A stretch of 64,000 nt of DNA from Hyalella azteca (GCF_000764305.2 NW_025938218.1:124001-188000), one strand, 5' to 3'. Shown: positions 35,401 to 47,617, counted from the first letter of the stretch. The notes: generated by a model not told the origin, from the sequence alone. Made by a program: numbers and translations.

Positions 35401-35719
35401 CGTTGAACGAATAGTTTTGATTAAAAAATAATGTTCTATTGGCTACAGCGGACTATTAAAGTCGTAATTGTGATGAGCGTATAACATTTTAGAAAATTTA
35501 TATGAAACTTTTTCATATGTCATGTGAACTTGCAGTTTATGGGAGAGCGAGAATCATAAAAAAGCTAATTTTAGAGAAATATTTCGCCTGAGCATTTGCG
35601 AAGGATCTGTGAGAGCGTGGGAGAGGGTTGGCGACTTGTACACGGGTCACCGCTTCTTTCTTGAAGTCATTGACTGCATTCAAACTCAGACTCAGGGTAT
35701 ATATAAGATGAAAACTTTC
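32492..35719. other. No supported gene; one perfect hairpin
   Basis: AT-rich unique sequence. A GC-richer stretch at 34790-35060 is open on both strands (69 codons +, 87 codons -); neither protein is recognised. The hairpin at 33438-33475 is listed separately. Short repeats of AAAGTTTATAAAGAAG occur at about 33745-33825. Confidence 0.45.
33438..33475. repeat. Perfect 16-bp inverted repeat, 6-nt loop
   Basis: GAATGTAAAAGAAAAT at 33438-33453 and its exact reverse complement at 33460-33475 enclose CTAAAA. The left arm is one of several related GAATGTAAAA copies in 33355-33450 (GAATGCAAAAGAAAATCTAA, GAATGTAAAACTAAC), so it arose within a small direct-repeat cluster. Confidence 0.92.
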
Positions 35720-35934
35720 TAGCATCAAAATATTCCTTTAGAGTGGAATGAGAAAACGGGAATTTCCTCGCCAGTTATATTGAAGATATGCCTGTTGTCA
35801 AAAAAATTAATGGTATGGATTAGTTTTTAGCATCAAAATATTCCTTTAGAGTGGAATGAGAAAACGGGAATTTCTTCAATAGTTAAATTAAAGATGTGCC
35901 TTTGTAAAAAAGTAATGGTATTGATTAGCGAACC
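35720..35934. repeat. 108-bp tandem duplication, two copies
   Basis: TAGCATCAAAATATTCCTTT begins at 35720 and 35828. The first half of each copy, through AGAAAACGGGAATTTC, is identical; the second halves are diverged by indels. Confidence 0.93.
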
Positions 35935-38285
35935 TGCCCTGGGAAATGACTAATAATAATGTAAGGAATTATGATGAATCTCTAAGTGGTTATGGGAAAA
36001 AACCAAAATGATGCATAACCACCTCGCAGAAAACTATTTGTGTGTGTTATTTATATTATTTCCTACTTATAAAAATATTTCCCGCTGTAAAAAAATTAGA
36101 ATAATAATTTTATAGATTGGCCGTGAAATCAATTATTTAAAACATTTTTATATAAAATATATTTGTGTACACTTCATTTACTGAGAACATTTATTATTAG
36201 ATACATGTAAGGCATTAGACCAATGCACATTAGATGTACTGCTAACTACATTTTGGAACCTCGAGCACAGCATTAAATTATAAGCGAGAGCACAGCATTG
36301 CAGTGCATGATATGTATGAGCTCCCAGCATAGCAGGCCTATATAAACATGATGCTTACATCATACCAACAATATCACAAGCCACGTAACTACAGCAACCG
36401 CCACTTGGAACTACTCCACTCTACCAATCAGCCAGGCGTTTAGAGCTTTCCGAGCCTCCACTAACACCACTTATTACTATGTATTAAATCGTAGCGCTGG
36501 TTTCTGAATGGACCATCATTGAGAGTTATGGGACCAGATTGGAAAATGTTACTTCGGATTATGGTTGAGCCGAGCGGTGCAAAAATTGGCGTGCAATATG
36601 GAATTCGGACGTGGGCTGGGGGCACGTTTTTACCATATGATTTTAAGTGTTTACTTGAATCCTGTATGTGCGCTAGCCTGAATTTACTTCACTGCTCTTT
36701 TTCGCATGGTTTATGGAGCATTAATCTTTTTTTCGGCATAAGTTGCATGATCATAACCCGAGTATCTCGTTAAATTCTTGTTACATCTTTCAGCCTCGAA
36801 AAAAGAACTGAGGTTCCGCCCAGTTCTGGAGAGTGAAGAACCATATAAGTTTACAAATTTGTAGAAAAGACAATTGTGCTACAGCAAAACTTTAAAACTG
36901 AAAAGTTGGAGGTTAATGATTAAGTATAAAGAATAAAGCTTCCAAAGGCGGTATGTAATTTTTTGCATTCCCGTGATCTTTGGAGGAAAATATTTTCCAT
37001 TAGAATTTATTAATGTGCTTGTGCTTAACATGGATTAAAGTAGATGGATAATTTATTGATTTCGAATTAGGTGTATATTTTACGTGGGCAGTGGTCTTTA
37101 AACCAATAAACGATAATTCAATGGCTCAAGTATCAAGAAGCGTGTTCGAATTTTCCTATAAAAATTGTAAGAATTTTCTAGTTTCTGTCGAGTTCAGTAA
37201 TAATTATCGTCGTCATTGATTTTACTTTAAATGAGCTAACTAGTATAAGCAAGCAAATTTCGAAATTAATTATATAAATACATTGCAAAACAAATTTGAA
37301 AATCTTAAATTTTATTTCCCTGAGTTGGAATTTTAAAGTTAAGTCTCGGTAAAATCGCTCGTTTCGCATTCGGCATGTATATTGAAAATCGATCTTGGTT
37401 TTATATATGCGATTGTTTATCTGCATTGGGTGCACGTGGGGTGATCAAGGGCTACGCTGGCGAGAGATCTGTGGCGCAGTTTAAAGAATGAAGAAGTTTT
37501 CTTAATGGTTGCCTAATAGCTTAAAATTGAAGATGGCAGGCGCTGATTATGGGTTGGGCTCAGTGCATGGTTTATTTGACCAATAGAGAAACCTGGACCA
37601 CGAAGCTACATGAGGGCTCGAAGCTATGCCTTGTAGACAACAAATTTTCATGGTAAATTAAAAAACTTTTTAAAATTAAAGTTATAGGGAAATTAAAAAT
37701 TCATGAGCGAATATTTTGTTTCTTTGTGAATATACGAAAATAAGGAGGAAAATTTATAAAAAGTATGTTTTCTTGATTTCTAAAATTTAAATCAAATGTA
37801 AATGGAAATACATTAAAATTAATCTACGAATATAAAGATTATGAATTAGAGATCGTCTGATACTGTAGTTTGAACTTATGTCAGCATTCAACAGCACTCA
37901 AGAAATTTGTCAACTCTTTTAATGTTTCCATAAACCGTAACTGCCGAATAATTAATTGTAATAAAATAATAATGTAAAATTTTATTTTAAAAGTCAATCG
38001 GGCTGCATTGTGCTTTACGAACCAGTTTTGAGCCCGATTATCTATTTGTACATTTTGTGATCAGGTTTAGAAGAAATGGTGGTAAGTGGCTAGAACTGGA
38101 AAAAAGGACGAGTATATATACGCATATTGTTCTTTATTTTGTTCACCCCGACTATCTTCAAAAGTTTCACTTAAAATAATATTAGCTCCAACTCGCTCGA
38201 GATAATTTATTTATAGTCGTGAGATCCTTACTCAAAACGTACACCACAATGAGTATCATTTGAGTTTTTTTCTAATATTTGGTCT
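35935..38285. other. No supported gene; possible LTR-like promoter patch
   Basis: AT-rich. At 36330-36430 CCTATATAAACATGATGC is followed by a C/A-rich tract with CAACCGCCACTTGGAAC, a TATA-box arrangement reminiscent of a retrotransposon LTR. Neither LTR ends, primer-binding site nor gag/pol remains were found. An 84-codon frame at 36519-36773 is not recognised. Confidence 0.35.
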
Positions 38286-38444
38286 TTTTAGCGCATTTTC
38301 TCATTTATGGAAAAAAGGCGCCAATGTGCTCGTCATGTCCGTTTGTCCGTCTGTCTGTCCGTCTGTCCGTGACTTCACGTTTTCGTCGACGAGAAAATGC
38401 GCGCTCTCTGTCACTCACTGCAGTGAGTACTGAGTTATATTTTT
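38286..38444 (-). mobile_element. HINE/DINE-like short repeat, copy E
   Basis: Inverted full-length copy: TTTTTAGCGCATTTTCTCAT at the left, GTGCTCGTCATGTCC, a GTCTGTCTGTCCGTC core, TTTTCGTCGACGAGAAAATG, and TCACTCACTGCAGTGAGTAC at the right, ending GAGTTATATTTTT. Confidence 0.9.
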
Positions 38445-39460
38445 CCAATCAATACATTACTCATCTTTCGCGGTTCGTCCGTGGATCAAGTGTTTGTTTG
38501 AATCTTGGTACTCACTACGCATTTCCTGTAACGAGGAAGCAACAGCTTTACTCATTCACTGGAAGTTGGATTCATTTCCTTCCCAATCGTGAGTCACAAA
38601 GAGATGAGTGTGAGGCCAGTTCCATGGACCTGCAGTGACTCATGTTTACTCGCCACCTGAGCTTATTCACCGCTGGACTGATGAGTGACACGTAAATACT
38701 GACTGGACATGCTTGACAAATCTTATGGGGCTTTTTGCTTGGGTGAAAAAAAAAGATTTAATATTATGATTCAAGAGGGCAAAACAAGGTTTAGGTGTTT
38801 GAACAGAAAAAATATTCCAATTCGACGAACAATGGCCTAATTGTAGCAACAAACACTAACATAATGACAGAATTTCTGCAATAATACATGTTATTAGAAA
38901 TACATCCACTTCCCGAATTCCCATTCCGGGAAATGATTTTATTTACATCTGCTTAAAATTTAATAACACATGGCTGTCACTGGACCAAATCAATACTTCT
39001 AGTCCAGTCGTGAGTTCAGTAGTTTTTATGTAATCATTATTTCTCTGAAATTGCAGTAGATATTTAGAGGGTATCAATTACTTGAACTTAATCACAGGAA
39101 ATCAAACGGGCTACCAATGTTCGATGCAAAGAGCAATACGAGTTGAAATAGCTCAATCCTGGCAGTAAAATTCATGTATTATACATTTTTATCGTAAAAT
39201 TTTTGTATTTAAAAATTTTCAAGATAATTTGAGCACATAGAAATTTTCTCAGGATAAGATTTCATTAAAATTGAAGCCAGAAAATATGATTTTTTTAGAA
39301 GCTCTCCATAATGCTATCATTAAGTTGTAGGCTAAATTTTGCCTGGACATAATAACCGAGCAGGCAAATTATTTTAGACGGGCTTTAGACTGGGACTCCA
39401 GTTTCAGGATTACTGGCGATATGTTTTTGAACATGTATTCTCATATCAAAATTCTTTTAG
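38445..39460. other. No gene seen
   Basis: Unique sequence, AT-rich after about 38700. Confidence 0.55.
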
Positions 39461-39668
39461 GATTAAAGCGTGACAAAATCTTATAAGATTAGAAATTTAT
39501 TCAAGACCAGTTTTGAATCTCAGTTCACGAGTCATGATAGACGACGATATGCTTTTCATATTGTCATATCGGGTCGAGTTTCTGCCAAGATTAAAGCGTG
39601 ACAATACCTAGAAAGATGAAGAGTTTCTTCAGGACCAGTTTTTAGAGTTGTCCCGGAGTCATGATAGG
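39461..39668. repeat. 128-bp tandem duplication, diverged
   Basis: GATTAAAGCGTGACAA begins at 39461 and 39589. Each copy continues with a region ending in GACCAGTTTT and GTCATGATAG, but the middle portions have diverged. Confidence 0.8.
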
Positions 39669-40670
39669 CGAAGGGAGGACTCTCACCGTTACCATAAGGC
39701 CACAATGTGGCACCTATAATTTGAATAGCTGATGATTGAGCCTGGCAAAGGTAATTATAGAGCAAGGAATATCAAGTGAGGCAGTAGGTCATTTATCAAA
39801 TAATTAGACACAAGGCAGGGTGGTAAATGAGCGTAAAGGAAAGGGTGAAGTAGAGAGAAGGAAAAAATTATTCCTGACTCGAGTGAAAATTTCGCGTTGA
39901 GAATAGTTGTTGAGGGCGGCAGGCTGCACGGCGCGTTAAGGCTAAGAGGTGACTGACTTGTTTGTGCAAAAATGCGGCACCATTTGATTTATCTGGCAAG
40001 AGTTGTAATGTAGAAATATTTTGAGATGAGAAAGATGATGTTATGGAAATTTTTACGGGATGCTTCGGTAAAAATATGGCCTTATTTCATAGTCGCACTA
40101 GGTTGAAAGTATTACACGGAAAGAAAATTCATATGTGTATCATTTTCAAGATTACATCAGTTTACAGGGGGTGAATGTTCTGATAGAGTAAGTCCAATAA
40201 TTAATGCTATAAACTAATTTTCACCTCTACGCCTTTTCTTCTGTTGGTCTTGCAATATACGTAACCAATCCGTTAACTAAATTGCACGTTTTTTTTACAA
40301 TTTTAATTGTAATACTGCTATTAAGACATGCCTAGAATCAGGAATAAATGATTCCGTGCTCGCAGGTATTGAAATGTTTTGACCATCCGGCAGGTCCTGT
40401 ACAACTTTGACGCATTACATCACAACTTCATGAAATGATTTGTAAGGGATATTTTGCGGTCATGCACAAGTCGAAATATGTAGCAGGTGGAGCTCTGGAT
40501 TTACTTTGAATTTAAAATTTAATAAGAAAATGAAGTTTAATTTGAATTTATTTAATGTATATAAGCATATATTCCGTCGTCTATGATGATTTGATGAAGA
40601 GTAGTAAAGTGCTTTAGGATTTCAAAGAATTCAAGAACCGAAATATGGACAACGACGTTTGATTGAAATA
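39669..40670. other. No gene seen
   Basis: Unique AT-rich sequence with no notable open frame or repeat. Confidence 0.55.
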
Positions 40671-40825
40671 AAAAAAATATAACTCAGTACTCACTGCAGT
40701 GAGTGACAGAGAGCGCATTTTCTCGTCGACGATAACATGACTGTCCGTCCGACAGACGGACGGACAGACGGACATGACGAGCACAATAGTGCATCATTTT
40801 CATAAATGAGAAAATGCGCTAAAAA
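40671..40825 (+). mobile_element. HINE/DINE-like short repeat, copy F
   Basis: Full copy with AACTCAGTACTCACTGCAG, GAGCGCATTTTCTCGTCGAC, GACGGACATGACGAGCACAA and 3' hairpin ending AAAATGCGCTAAAAA. Unlike the other + copies, the core begins CTGTCCGTCC (40741-40750), the inverse of GGACGGACAG (40758-40767), so a short inversion or fold-back event has occurred inside it. Confidence 0.9.
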
Positions 40826-41459
40826 TGTCCCATAACTGAACATTAACTAAACTCCTGCATGGAAGAGCGCAAGCAGCGAGCGTTACAGAGGAGGATGCAA
40901 GCCTAAGAGACAAGAGGAAGTGATGGTAGTAAACCAGAGGCGTAAATTAGATACGCCGACCTCGGGGCGGCTATATGCCGTGCTCTGCAGACTGGCGCTA
41001 GTGGCTATAAATTATCGACAGAGCGGGGACATGATTTGGTGTCCACTGAAACCCCCTAGAAGTATATAGCCATAGATGAACATGATCTGCCGTTACAGCT
41101 GTCAAAATAGCCTGGTTAATTGAGATGACTCAGAGTGGGAGATGTCAGAGTGGATTTATCTGCAATCAAGTTTCAAAAGATATATGAATTGTGATAAGAG
41201 TAAATATTGAATTATGTCAAAAGTTTAAAAGCGGTAAAAGTATTTGAAGGATGTAATGACGAAGGTTTCTATAAAAGGCTGTGATTAATCAAATTAAATT
41301 AATTGAAGAAATAACTTACGTGTATCAGATTTTTTTTTATTGGAAGATTCTGATATTCACTATTAACTAAAAAAATTGCAGCGGAATTACAATGGTGACG
41401 TTGGACAGTGAGAAAATATCACATGCCAAAATATCAAATGCTTTTAACGATGACAGTTG
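40826..41459. other. No gene seen
   Basis: Mildly GC-richer at 40860-41010, then AT-rich. No frame of note. Confidence 0.5.
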
Positions 41460-41619
41460 CATTTTATTTTAACTTGTGTGTACGGTTTTTAAGCCTAAAG
41501 TGAAGCAACAATTAAAAAACATCAATGTAACATTAACTACATTTCAATCAAAATTAAAGTTTTTAAGTTATTGCTTCTATTTAGGCTTAAAAATCGTATT
41601 TACAATGTAAAATAAAATG
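41460..41619. mobile_element. MITE-like hairpin element, 160 bp
   Basis: The left arm 41460-41512 begins CATTTTATTTTAACTTGTG and contains TTTTTAAGCCTAAAGTGAAG. The right arm 41567-41619 contains CTTCTATTTAGGCTTAAAAA and ends AAAATAAAATG. The arms are about 53 bp, imperfectly complementary, and pairing may continue inward. Length and arms fit a MITE; a hairpin RNA precursor would look similar. No clear target duplication was found. Confidence 0.75.
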
Positions 41620-41832
41620 AAGAAAAGACGTTTACCGAGTGCTACTCATTGCACAATTTATCAATAAAACTGCGAATGAATGTCACCGATCTTAATCTCA
41701 AGGAAATTTAGAATTATGTATTCATTGCAGATGCAAGCTGTTGAAATGATGAAACACATGATGATGAGTATGATGAAACAAGCCCCATGGTACATTTATC
41801 AAACGATCAACACTGTTTAAACGCACAAGTGT

Positions 41833-42016
41833 GGAGACCATATCAGAAACATTGCAAACAAACTAAATTCTTTAATTTATTTACATTTACATGAGGAGAC
41901 CATATTGGAAAAATTGTAAAATAATTTAATTCTTTCATTCATTTGAGTTTACACGAGGAGACCATATCAGAAACACTGCAAAATAATTAAATTTTTTCAT
42001 TCATTTGAGTTTACAT
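41833..42016. repeat. 62-bp tandem repeat, three copies
   Basis: Units start GGAGACCATAT at 41833, 41895 and 41957 and include AATTCTTTCATTCATTTGAG (variant in the first unit) and TTTACAYGA. The second and third units are the most alike. Confidence 0.92.
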
Positions 42017-42255
42017 GAAGAAGCAAAACAACACTGGCGTTGATCTTTACATACAACGCCACAGCTTGAGAGTGTTGGGCTAATGAAGCATCTGAGAGCA
42101 GAACTAAAGAAGAATATCTCACCCATGAGGGTGGATTGAATTTCGCACCCCAGAGGAGCAATCTAGAGTGACTCAAGAGAGTGATTAGTTGGAGGCTCCG
42201 AGTGCGAGCCCTCGACAGATCATGTGAACACATGTAGAGGCAATAAAAACCTTAA

Positions 42256-42350
42256 GATTAGTCGTGCATTCTAGTGCAAAGCTAGTCGTGCATTCTAGTG
42301 CAAGATTAGTCGTGCACTCTAGTGCAAGATTAGTCGTGCATTCTAGTGCA
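42256..42350. repeat. 24-bp minisatellite, four copies
   Basis: Four copies of GATTAGTCGTGCATTCTAGT plus GCAA. One copy has GCTAGTC and one has TGCACTCTAGTGCA, which makes a near-perfect TGCAC..GTGCA palindrome within the unit. Confidence 0.95.
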
Positions 42351-42583
42351 CTGTTGCTGCTGCCTTGTGTTCTAGCCCTGCCTTGTGCACTGCGCTATGT
42401 TGCATGCTTCATTTGGTTAACTGCGATCGTGTAGCCTAGATAATGTATATCATCGGCAGTTTTAACTCCAACAAATATCTAGAAATTCAAAGATGAAGAG
42501 GACAATTTTCATTTGATGATTTAGGTGAATGCGTTTTAGGTCCACAATTTATCTCACTAATTGCCAATTAATTCACATTAAGT

Positions 42584-42768
42584 AGCATCGTAATGGTCGT
42601 GTTTTGTGTAATTATTGAAGTAAAGAGAACTGGAAGATATCCGGGTATTGAATTTGAAATGATGTAGTGTAATTAAGAGGCATCGTAATGGTTGTGTTTT
42701 GTGTAATTATTAAAGTAAGGGGAACTGAACGATATCCGGGTATTGAATTTGAAATGATGTGGTGTGGG
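42584..42768. repeat. 96-bp tandem duplication, two copies
   Basis: GCATCGTAATGGTCGTGTTT at 42584 recurs at 42680 with few substitutions. Both copies contain GATATCCGGGTATTGAATTT and end in GAAATGATGTRGTG. Confidence 0.95.
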
Positions 42769-43479
42769 ATGAGTTGCCTGATGTGTGTCCTGGTTCTCTC
42801 ACATGATTAAACACGAGGCTTTTGGCCACACATCGCAGGCGGTGAGAATGATGACTGCTGACTCAGCTCTATTTGTCCAGTTTAGCTTCAGTAGTTCCAG
42901 TAGCTCAACAATGGAGATTTCTGGTCTGCTATCACCGACGAAATTTACTAGGGAGACGAATTTCCACTTTTTTTATATTGCCTATAAAACGTTTAATTGA
43001 TAGGATCTTAAGCTAGAAAATAATGAGATCAGATGTTAATGTTTTTACGGCGACTGAAATGGGAGTAATATTTTAAAATGATCAGTGCTTGCTCGGTACA
43101 AGCAGTCCTTAATTTTTCATAAATGAAAAATTGTAGTAATATGAAAAGATAAAATTTAACACAATAGAAATTGTTTTAGTTTTTTTCGAAGAGATTGGGA
43201 ATTTAGTTGGATACACGCTATCCCTAAATTAACACACGATTTAAAAAAATTACAGTTCGTTTGATAGGATTATTTTAAATCAGGCCCAAATAAACTAGAA
43301 ATTGACTGGAATAAATTTTCGTGTTAACGCGATAATTCACAATTTACCTTCTCACGTTGAAGTTTTCTAAAGAATTGTTCGACTCTTTGGAAATAGTAAT
43401 ATATATGTATATAATAATGAAGTTTGCTTGATATATTCAACAGCAGAAGGTTCACTTAATTTGAGTTTGGTGGTGTCGG

Positions 43480-43720
43480 TTTACACGCATCCCGCTCCTC
43501 TGTCACCGCGCCGGCATCGAATTATACATATAAGTAGGAGTTGTTTGGTGCATTGAGCGACGTAATTTGCCGTGTGTGCGGTCTACCGTGAACCTCTGGC
43601 ACGCATTCTTCGCGTACACCGATCGATGAACGCCCCACAAAAGCGTCAACGTCGCTTGCCAGCGCCTGTATGAGCACCTAAGGGGAGGGCGGCTGCCCTT
43701 GGGAAATAATCTTCCTTTCG
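43480..43720. promoter_or_regulatory. CpG-dense island 1
   Basis: About 240 bp much richer in GC and CpG than its surroundings (CACCGCGCCGGCATCG, TTCGCGTACACCGATCG, GTCAACGTCGCTTGCC). No coding frame is evident. In an AT-rich invertebrate genome such islands often mark promoters or conserved enhancers, but nothing here proves activity. Confidence 0.35.
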
Positions 43721-44319
43721 TTGGGAAACTCGCGAGATGAAGTGAAATTTATAGGGAGCGTCTGGATTCCTGAGTACCGCGAAGAGAGATAAAACGTAAA
43801 TAATTAATGTGAGCGTCAGCTGATTAAAATTCTATGCGTGAAATTCAACGAATGTGCTATTATTATTCTGCCTCCAAGAAAGTCAATTCGTTGCATTCGG
43901 TAGATTTTTTCACTGCTTCTATCTTTCACAATAAATAAGGCATATATAAGTTTTTTATAGAAAAATATTTACATTTTCTTACAATACTAAAATATAATCA
44001 TGTTATTAGATCAACCTTCTAATGCCGATTAGTATGAATGAAGCAGATGACGATATTTAATATATGTGTAATAGTTCATTTGTCCGGAAAATTTTTAACA
44101 AAAAGAACGTGTTTCAAATCATGACCATTCATTTATTAACGAGTAATTTGATCTATACTTGGTGTAGTTAAAATGTTTTTGTTTGTCGTTAAATTCCATT
44201 TCCGCATTAATACTCCACATATATTACTTAAATTCACGGCTTTCATATAAAAAAAATATTAGGAGCCCGGTCTATCACAAACGACATGATTCTCAGCTAT
44301 AAATTCATTGCACATTTAC

Positions 44320-44520
44320 GGACAAGTCGGTAGCTTGGGACGGGAGAAGTGTAAGCCTAGCGGGACGGAGCACGGCTGCTGCATTGTTCCGACACGTGTC
44401 CGCTCTCCCGGAGCCGCGCTCGCTTCGTGAGCGACAGACGCGCGCACTGAAAAGAAATGCGACCAAAAACGAACGCCCGCTGGGCGGACCAACGCTGTTC
44501 ACTGCTCGCTCTCAACCAGG
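44320..44520. promoter_or_regulatory. CpG-dense island 2
   Basis: A 200-bp GC-rich patch with the palindromic E-box GACACGTGTC (44391-44400), CGGAGCCGCGCTCGC and GACAGACGCGCGCACTG. Two overlapping minus-strand frames are open across it, probably because GC-rich sequence has few stops. It could be a promoter or a first exon on either strand. Confidence 0.35.
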
Positions 44521-45078
44521 GACTTGGGCTAGCTTTCCCCAGATGCATCATCATTAAAAAGGGTTTGAAATATTTTTTGTAGCGTATTGAAGTTTGACGG
44601 TGTGTGTATGTGAAATTTTTCCCCATGAAGGTTCCTATTGGTAAAGACTCTGTCAGTTAACATAGTTCTTTAGTTTAAGATTTTCGTTCCTTCGGGGTTT
44701 ATGGTCCGTTTTTATACTGTGAATGTTTCGCTTGATAGCCAATTGCTGCGTGAAAAAGATTGCCAATAACTTTGTTTGGTTATTTTCGTTTTAAAGACTA
44801 TCTCAGGTTGAATATGAATAAAGTAGCCTGCATCGTCTGACGCACGAAGATTGGAAGTATCGCATCATGCATGGAAACGGTATGAAATAAGTCAGGTTTA
44901 AGGGCTTGGAAGCTCAATTTGTAGAAATTTGATTCTTTTAAGTCATGTAAATAGTTTGATTAGGAGATGTACTCAGTAAATGAAAATTTTCATGGAGGCT
45001 GTAACCTGATTCATTTGCTACCCGCTTGACTTCAACGCATTGAAAAATATTTCAGTATAAAATAAGATTCAGATCAAG

Positions 45079-45115
45079 AGTAATTACGGAAATAAGAAAT
45101 ATTTCCGTAATTACT
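45079..45115. repeat. Perfect 16-bp inverted repeat, 5-nt loop
   Basis: AGTAATTACGGAAATA (45079-45094) and its exact reverse complement (45100-45115) enclose AGAAA. Confidence 0.93.
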
Positions 45116-46794
45116 GAAATTCTCGACATGTACGATGCCACGTTTTTTTTATAATGAAGTAATTACCTACTTGTAGAAAGATTTTCTTCTTGCTAGCGAA
45201 TTCTGGTCAAATGTTAGTTTTGAATGCAGTAGGGTGCTGCCGCAGAGAACATATAAGAATACAAATGTATCCTCTTAAATATGGAATATCTAATTGAATA
45301 TCTATGCCTTGAATTTTAATTTCGATACGTTATTATATGAATGTAAATTTAGTTAAAATGACCAAACATGGTCATGACCAGACATGGCTAAAAATAAATA
45401 CGTTTTGTCAATAAATACGTTTTTGTTGATACTAAAAATATTTGAACATGAATAACACTTGAGTTTCAAGTCACAAATTTAATTTTTAAAAAGAGTCTAG
45501 TCATAACTATTTGCATATGTTCACTATGCTGCTTCAATGTTTCAAATAACTTGAAGCAAACAATTTAATGCCCACCCTCTGTTTTTCCCTTCCATGTAAC
45601 TTACTCAAAAAATTAACAACGGTTAAAATTATTAACTAGAGATTCAGCTCAGAAAACGCGACAATTTTATGAAAATATTATATTCCAACAATATTTTTTG
45701 ATAGATTCAGAATTTTTCACGACTTCGTCTTTCTTTAGTCAAACTTATGCAGGTCTTATAGCCCGAGATAAAAATGTATAGATTTTTGTATCTCATGACG
45801 ATGTTCACGTTGGTCCCCTCGACATAGCTACCCTCGCAGACTCAGTAGGCGGTCGTCTAATTTCCTCCCTCCAATTCAGTGCAGCCGACGTAAGAGGTTT
45901 ACCGAAATTACAAGTCCAGAAAAAAGTCCCGTAAGTCTTAATAAAACCTCACTAAAAATCGTTTGGAAAACAAGCACACGTCGTGTGCCTATGAACATGG
46001 GAAAGCTGTGCATGAAACAGATTTTTGGCCATCATGTTAGAAATGGATTGTAAAATTGGAATGTTGATTCATTCCATTAACATTATCATAGTAATATATA
46101 CCTAATAAACTCTCAAGGGCTATAAAGCCTTGAATAGGCATAAAAATGTTTCGATGCCTAATAAAATACTTTGAAATAATTCTAAATTCAATATAGACAT
46201 TATTTCTGTGGTGATTGATTCTTCCAAATATTTTCTTGTCGATGGTAAATTAAGGCATTATCACCTTACCGATATGTCAGCGACATTGTCAAGGAACGTT
46301 CATGACATTGCGTGCCGAAATGACCAATAGAGTAACAAATCTATAATATACAAAATTAAGATAAAATATCCAATAATGCACCATTTCATTATATAGTTTT
46401 AGAGATTTGCATCCATATGTCTTATTTTAATTAACTTCATTCGATTATATGGATTTTTAACACTTTCATCAGACACTCGATCATGGTTCTCTGTCACATA
46501 TTTACATTTACAGTACCTCAAGTTTGGGTACAGCACAATAGTTCCTCTACTAATGCATATGGAAGGCACTTTATAGTAGTACATAACAAGTCTCACGCCA
46601 AGTTTCGTTCCGCGCCATTTAGCCCCAGCGCATCATACCCCCCCCTCTGTTTACTGTCATTTCTCTCATCAGAACTTCCTTCCTGTTGCTCCGCTACTCT
46701 CGCGCACAGACTACAAATTTTTGACCCTAGGATGGATGCACTGGCAAACTGCAAGCGATAGTTGATTTTGGACGTGAATCACAACTATTGCTTG

Positions 46795-46925
46795 AGTATT
46801 TATTATATTTTGATATTTTAATATATATTATTTTTGGAAGTCTTCACTGTTCAAACAAATTTATATTATGACAATTTAATACATATTATTCTGGAAGTAT
46901 TCATTGTTCAAGCAAATATTTTTAT
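46795..46925. repeat. 57-bp tandem repeat, about 2.3 copies
   Basis: TTTTTGGAAGTCTTCACTGT and TTCTGGAAGTATTCATTGTT mark successive units 57 bp apart, each followed by TCAARCAAAT and an AT-rich stretch. Confidence 0.85.
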
Positions 46926-47617
46926 TATTCGACTTATTTGCTATGTATTGAGTTATAAGTATTTATTTTAGTTATGTTCTCTGGAACTGTCACAAAGTTT
47001 TTAATTGCAGAATTCGATTCGAGGGCGAACCTCTTGTGTGCGCAAATTGGTAAAATTAACAGAAATCTGAATTACTTCATCATGCAATTCCGATTAAAAT
47101 TCTTATGTTGAATATATTATGAATATCTTATAAATTAATGAGTGTACATAGATGAACCTAGATATGTTGTTTCCTACACAAAACAGGCAGTTAATTTTTT
47201 AAATTCATTACAAAGCTCAAAGTCACCATCCGTTCGGTTCATCAGAAAAAAAGGAGTTGTGAGTGATAATTAAACTAACACACATAGGTAACGGTTGTAC
47301 TATCCCATTCATTTATACATCTTTTCCTGGCGTAGTGCGTATGGACCTTAAATGCGTGTTATGGATGTGCAATATAGGCCAGCGAAATCGTCTATTATAT
47401 TCATTGAGATAGCAAGACCTTTTCTTTCCAGCGAGCCGAAGGTAAATAAATGAGGCTCGCACACCTGGTATTTGTGTCATTGATGCAATCTTATTTTATC
47501 CCTATTCTTTATAGCAGATAAATTTGAAATTATTCTGCGGTGAATTTTTTGGAATGGTTTTCATGACAAAAAACATTTTGCCTGGGGTGCCACTCGTAAA
47601 ACGTTTACTTCTTCTGA

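Larger units (their letters stand above)
42769..47617. other. No supported gene; two CpG-dense islands
   Basis: AT-rich sequence interrupted by the islands at 43480-43720 and 44320-44520 and the hairpin and duplication listed separately. Open frames of 89-92 codons (44357-44626 -, 46483-46761 +) have no recognisable content. Confidence 0.45.

Noticed and set aside
36330..36430. Solo LTR with TATA box
   Set aside because: TATATAAACATG and a C/A-rich leader are suggestive, but TG...CA ends, a target duplication and a primer-binding site could not be located.
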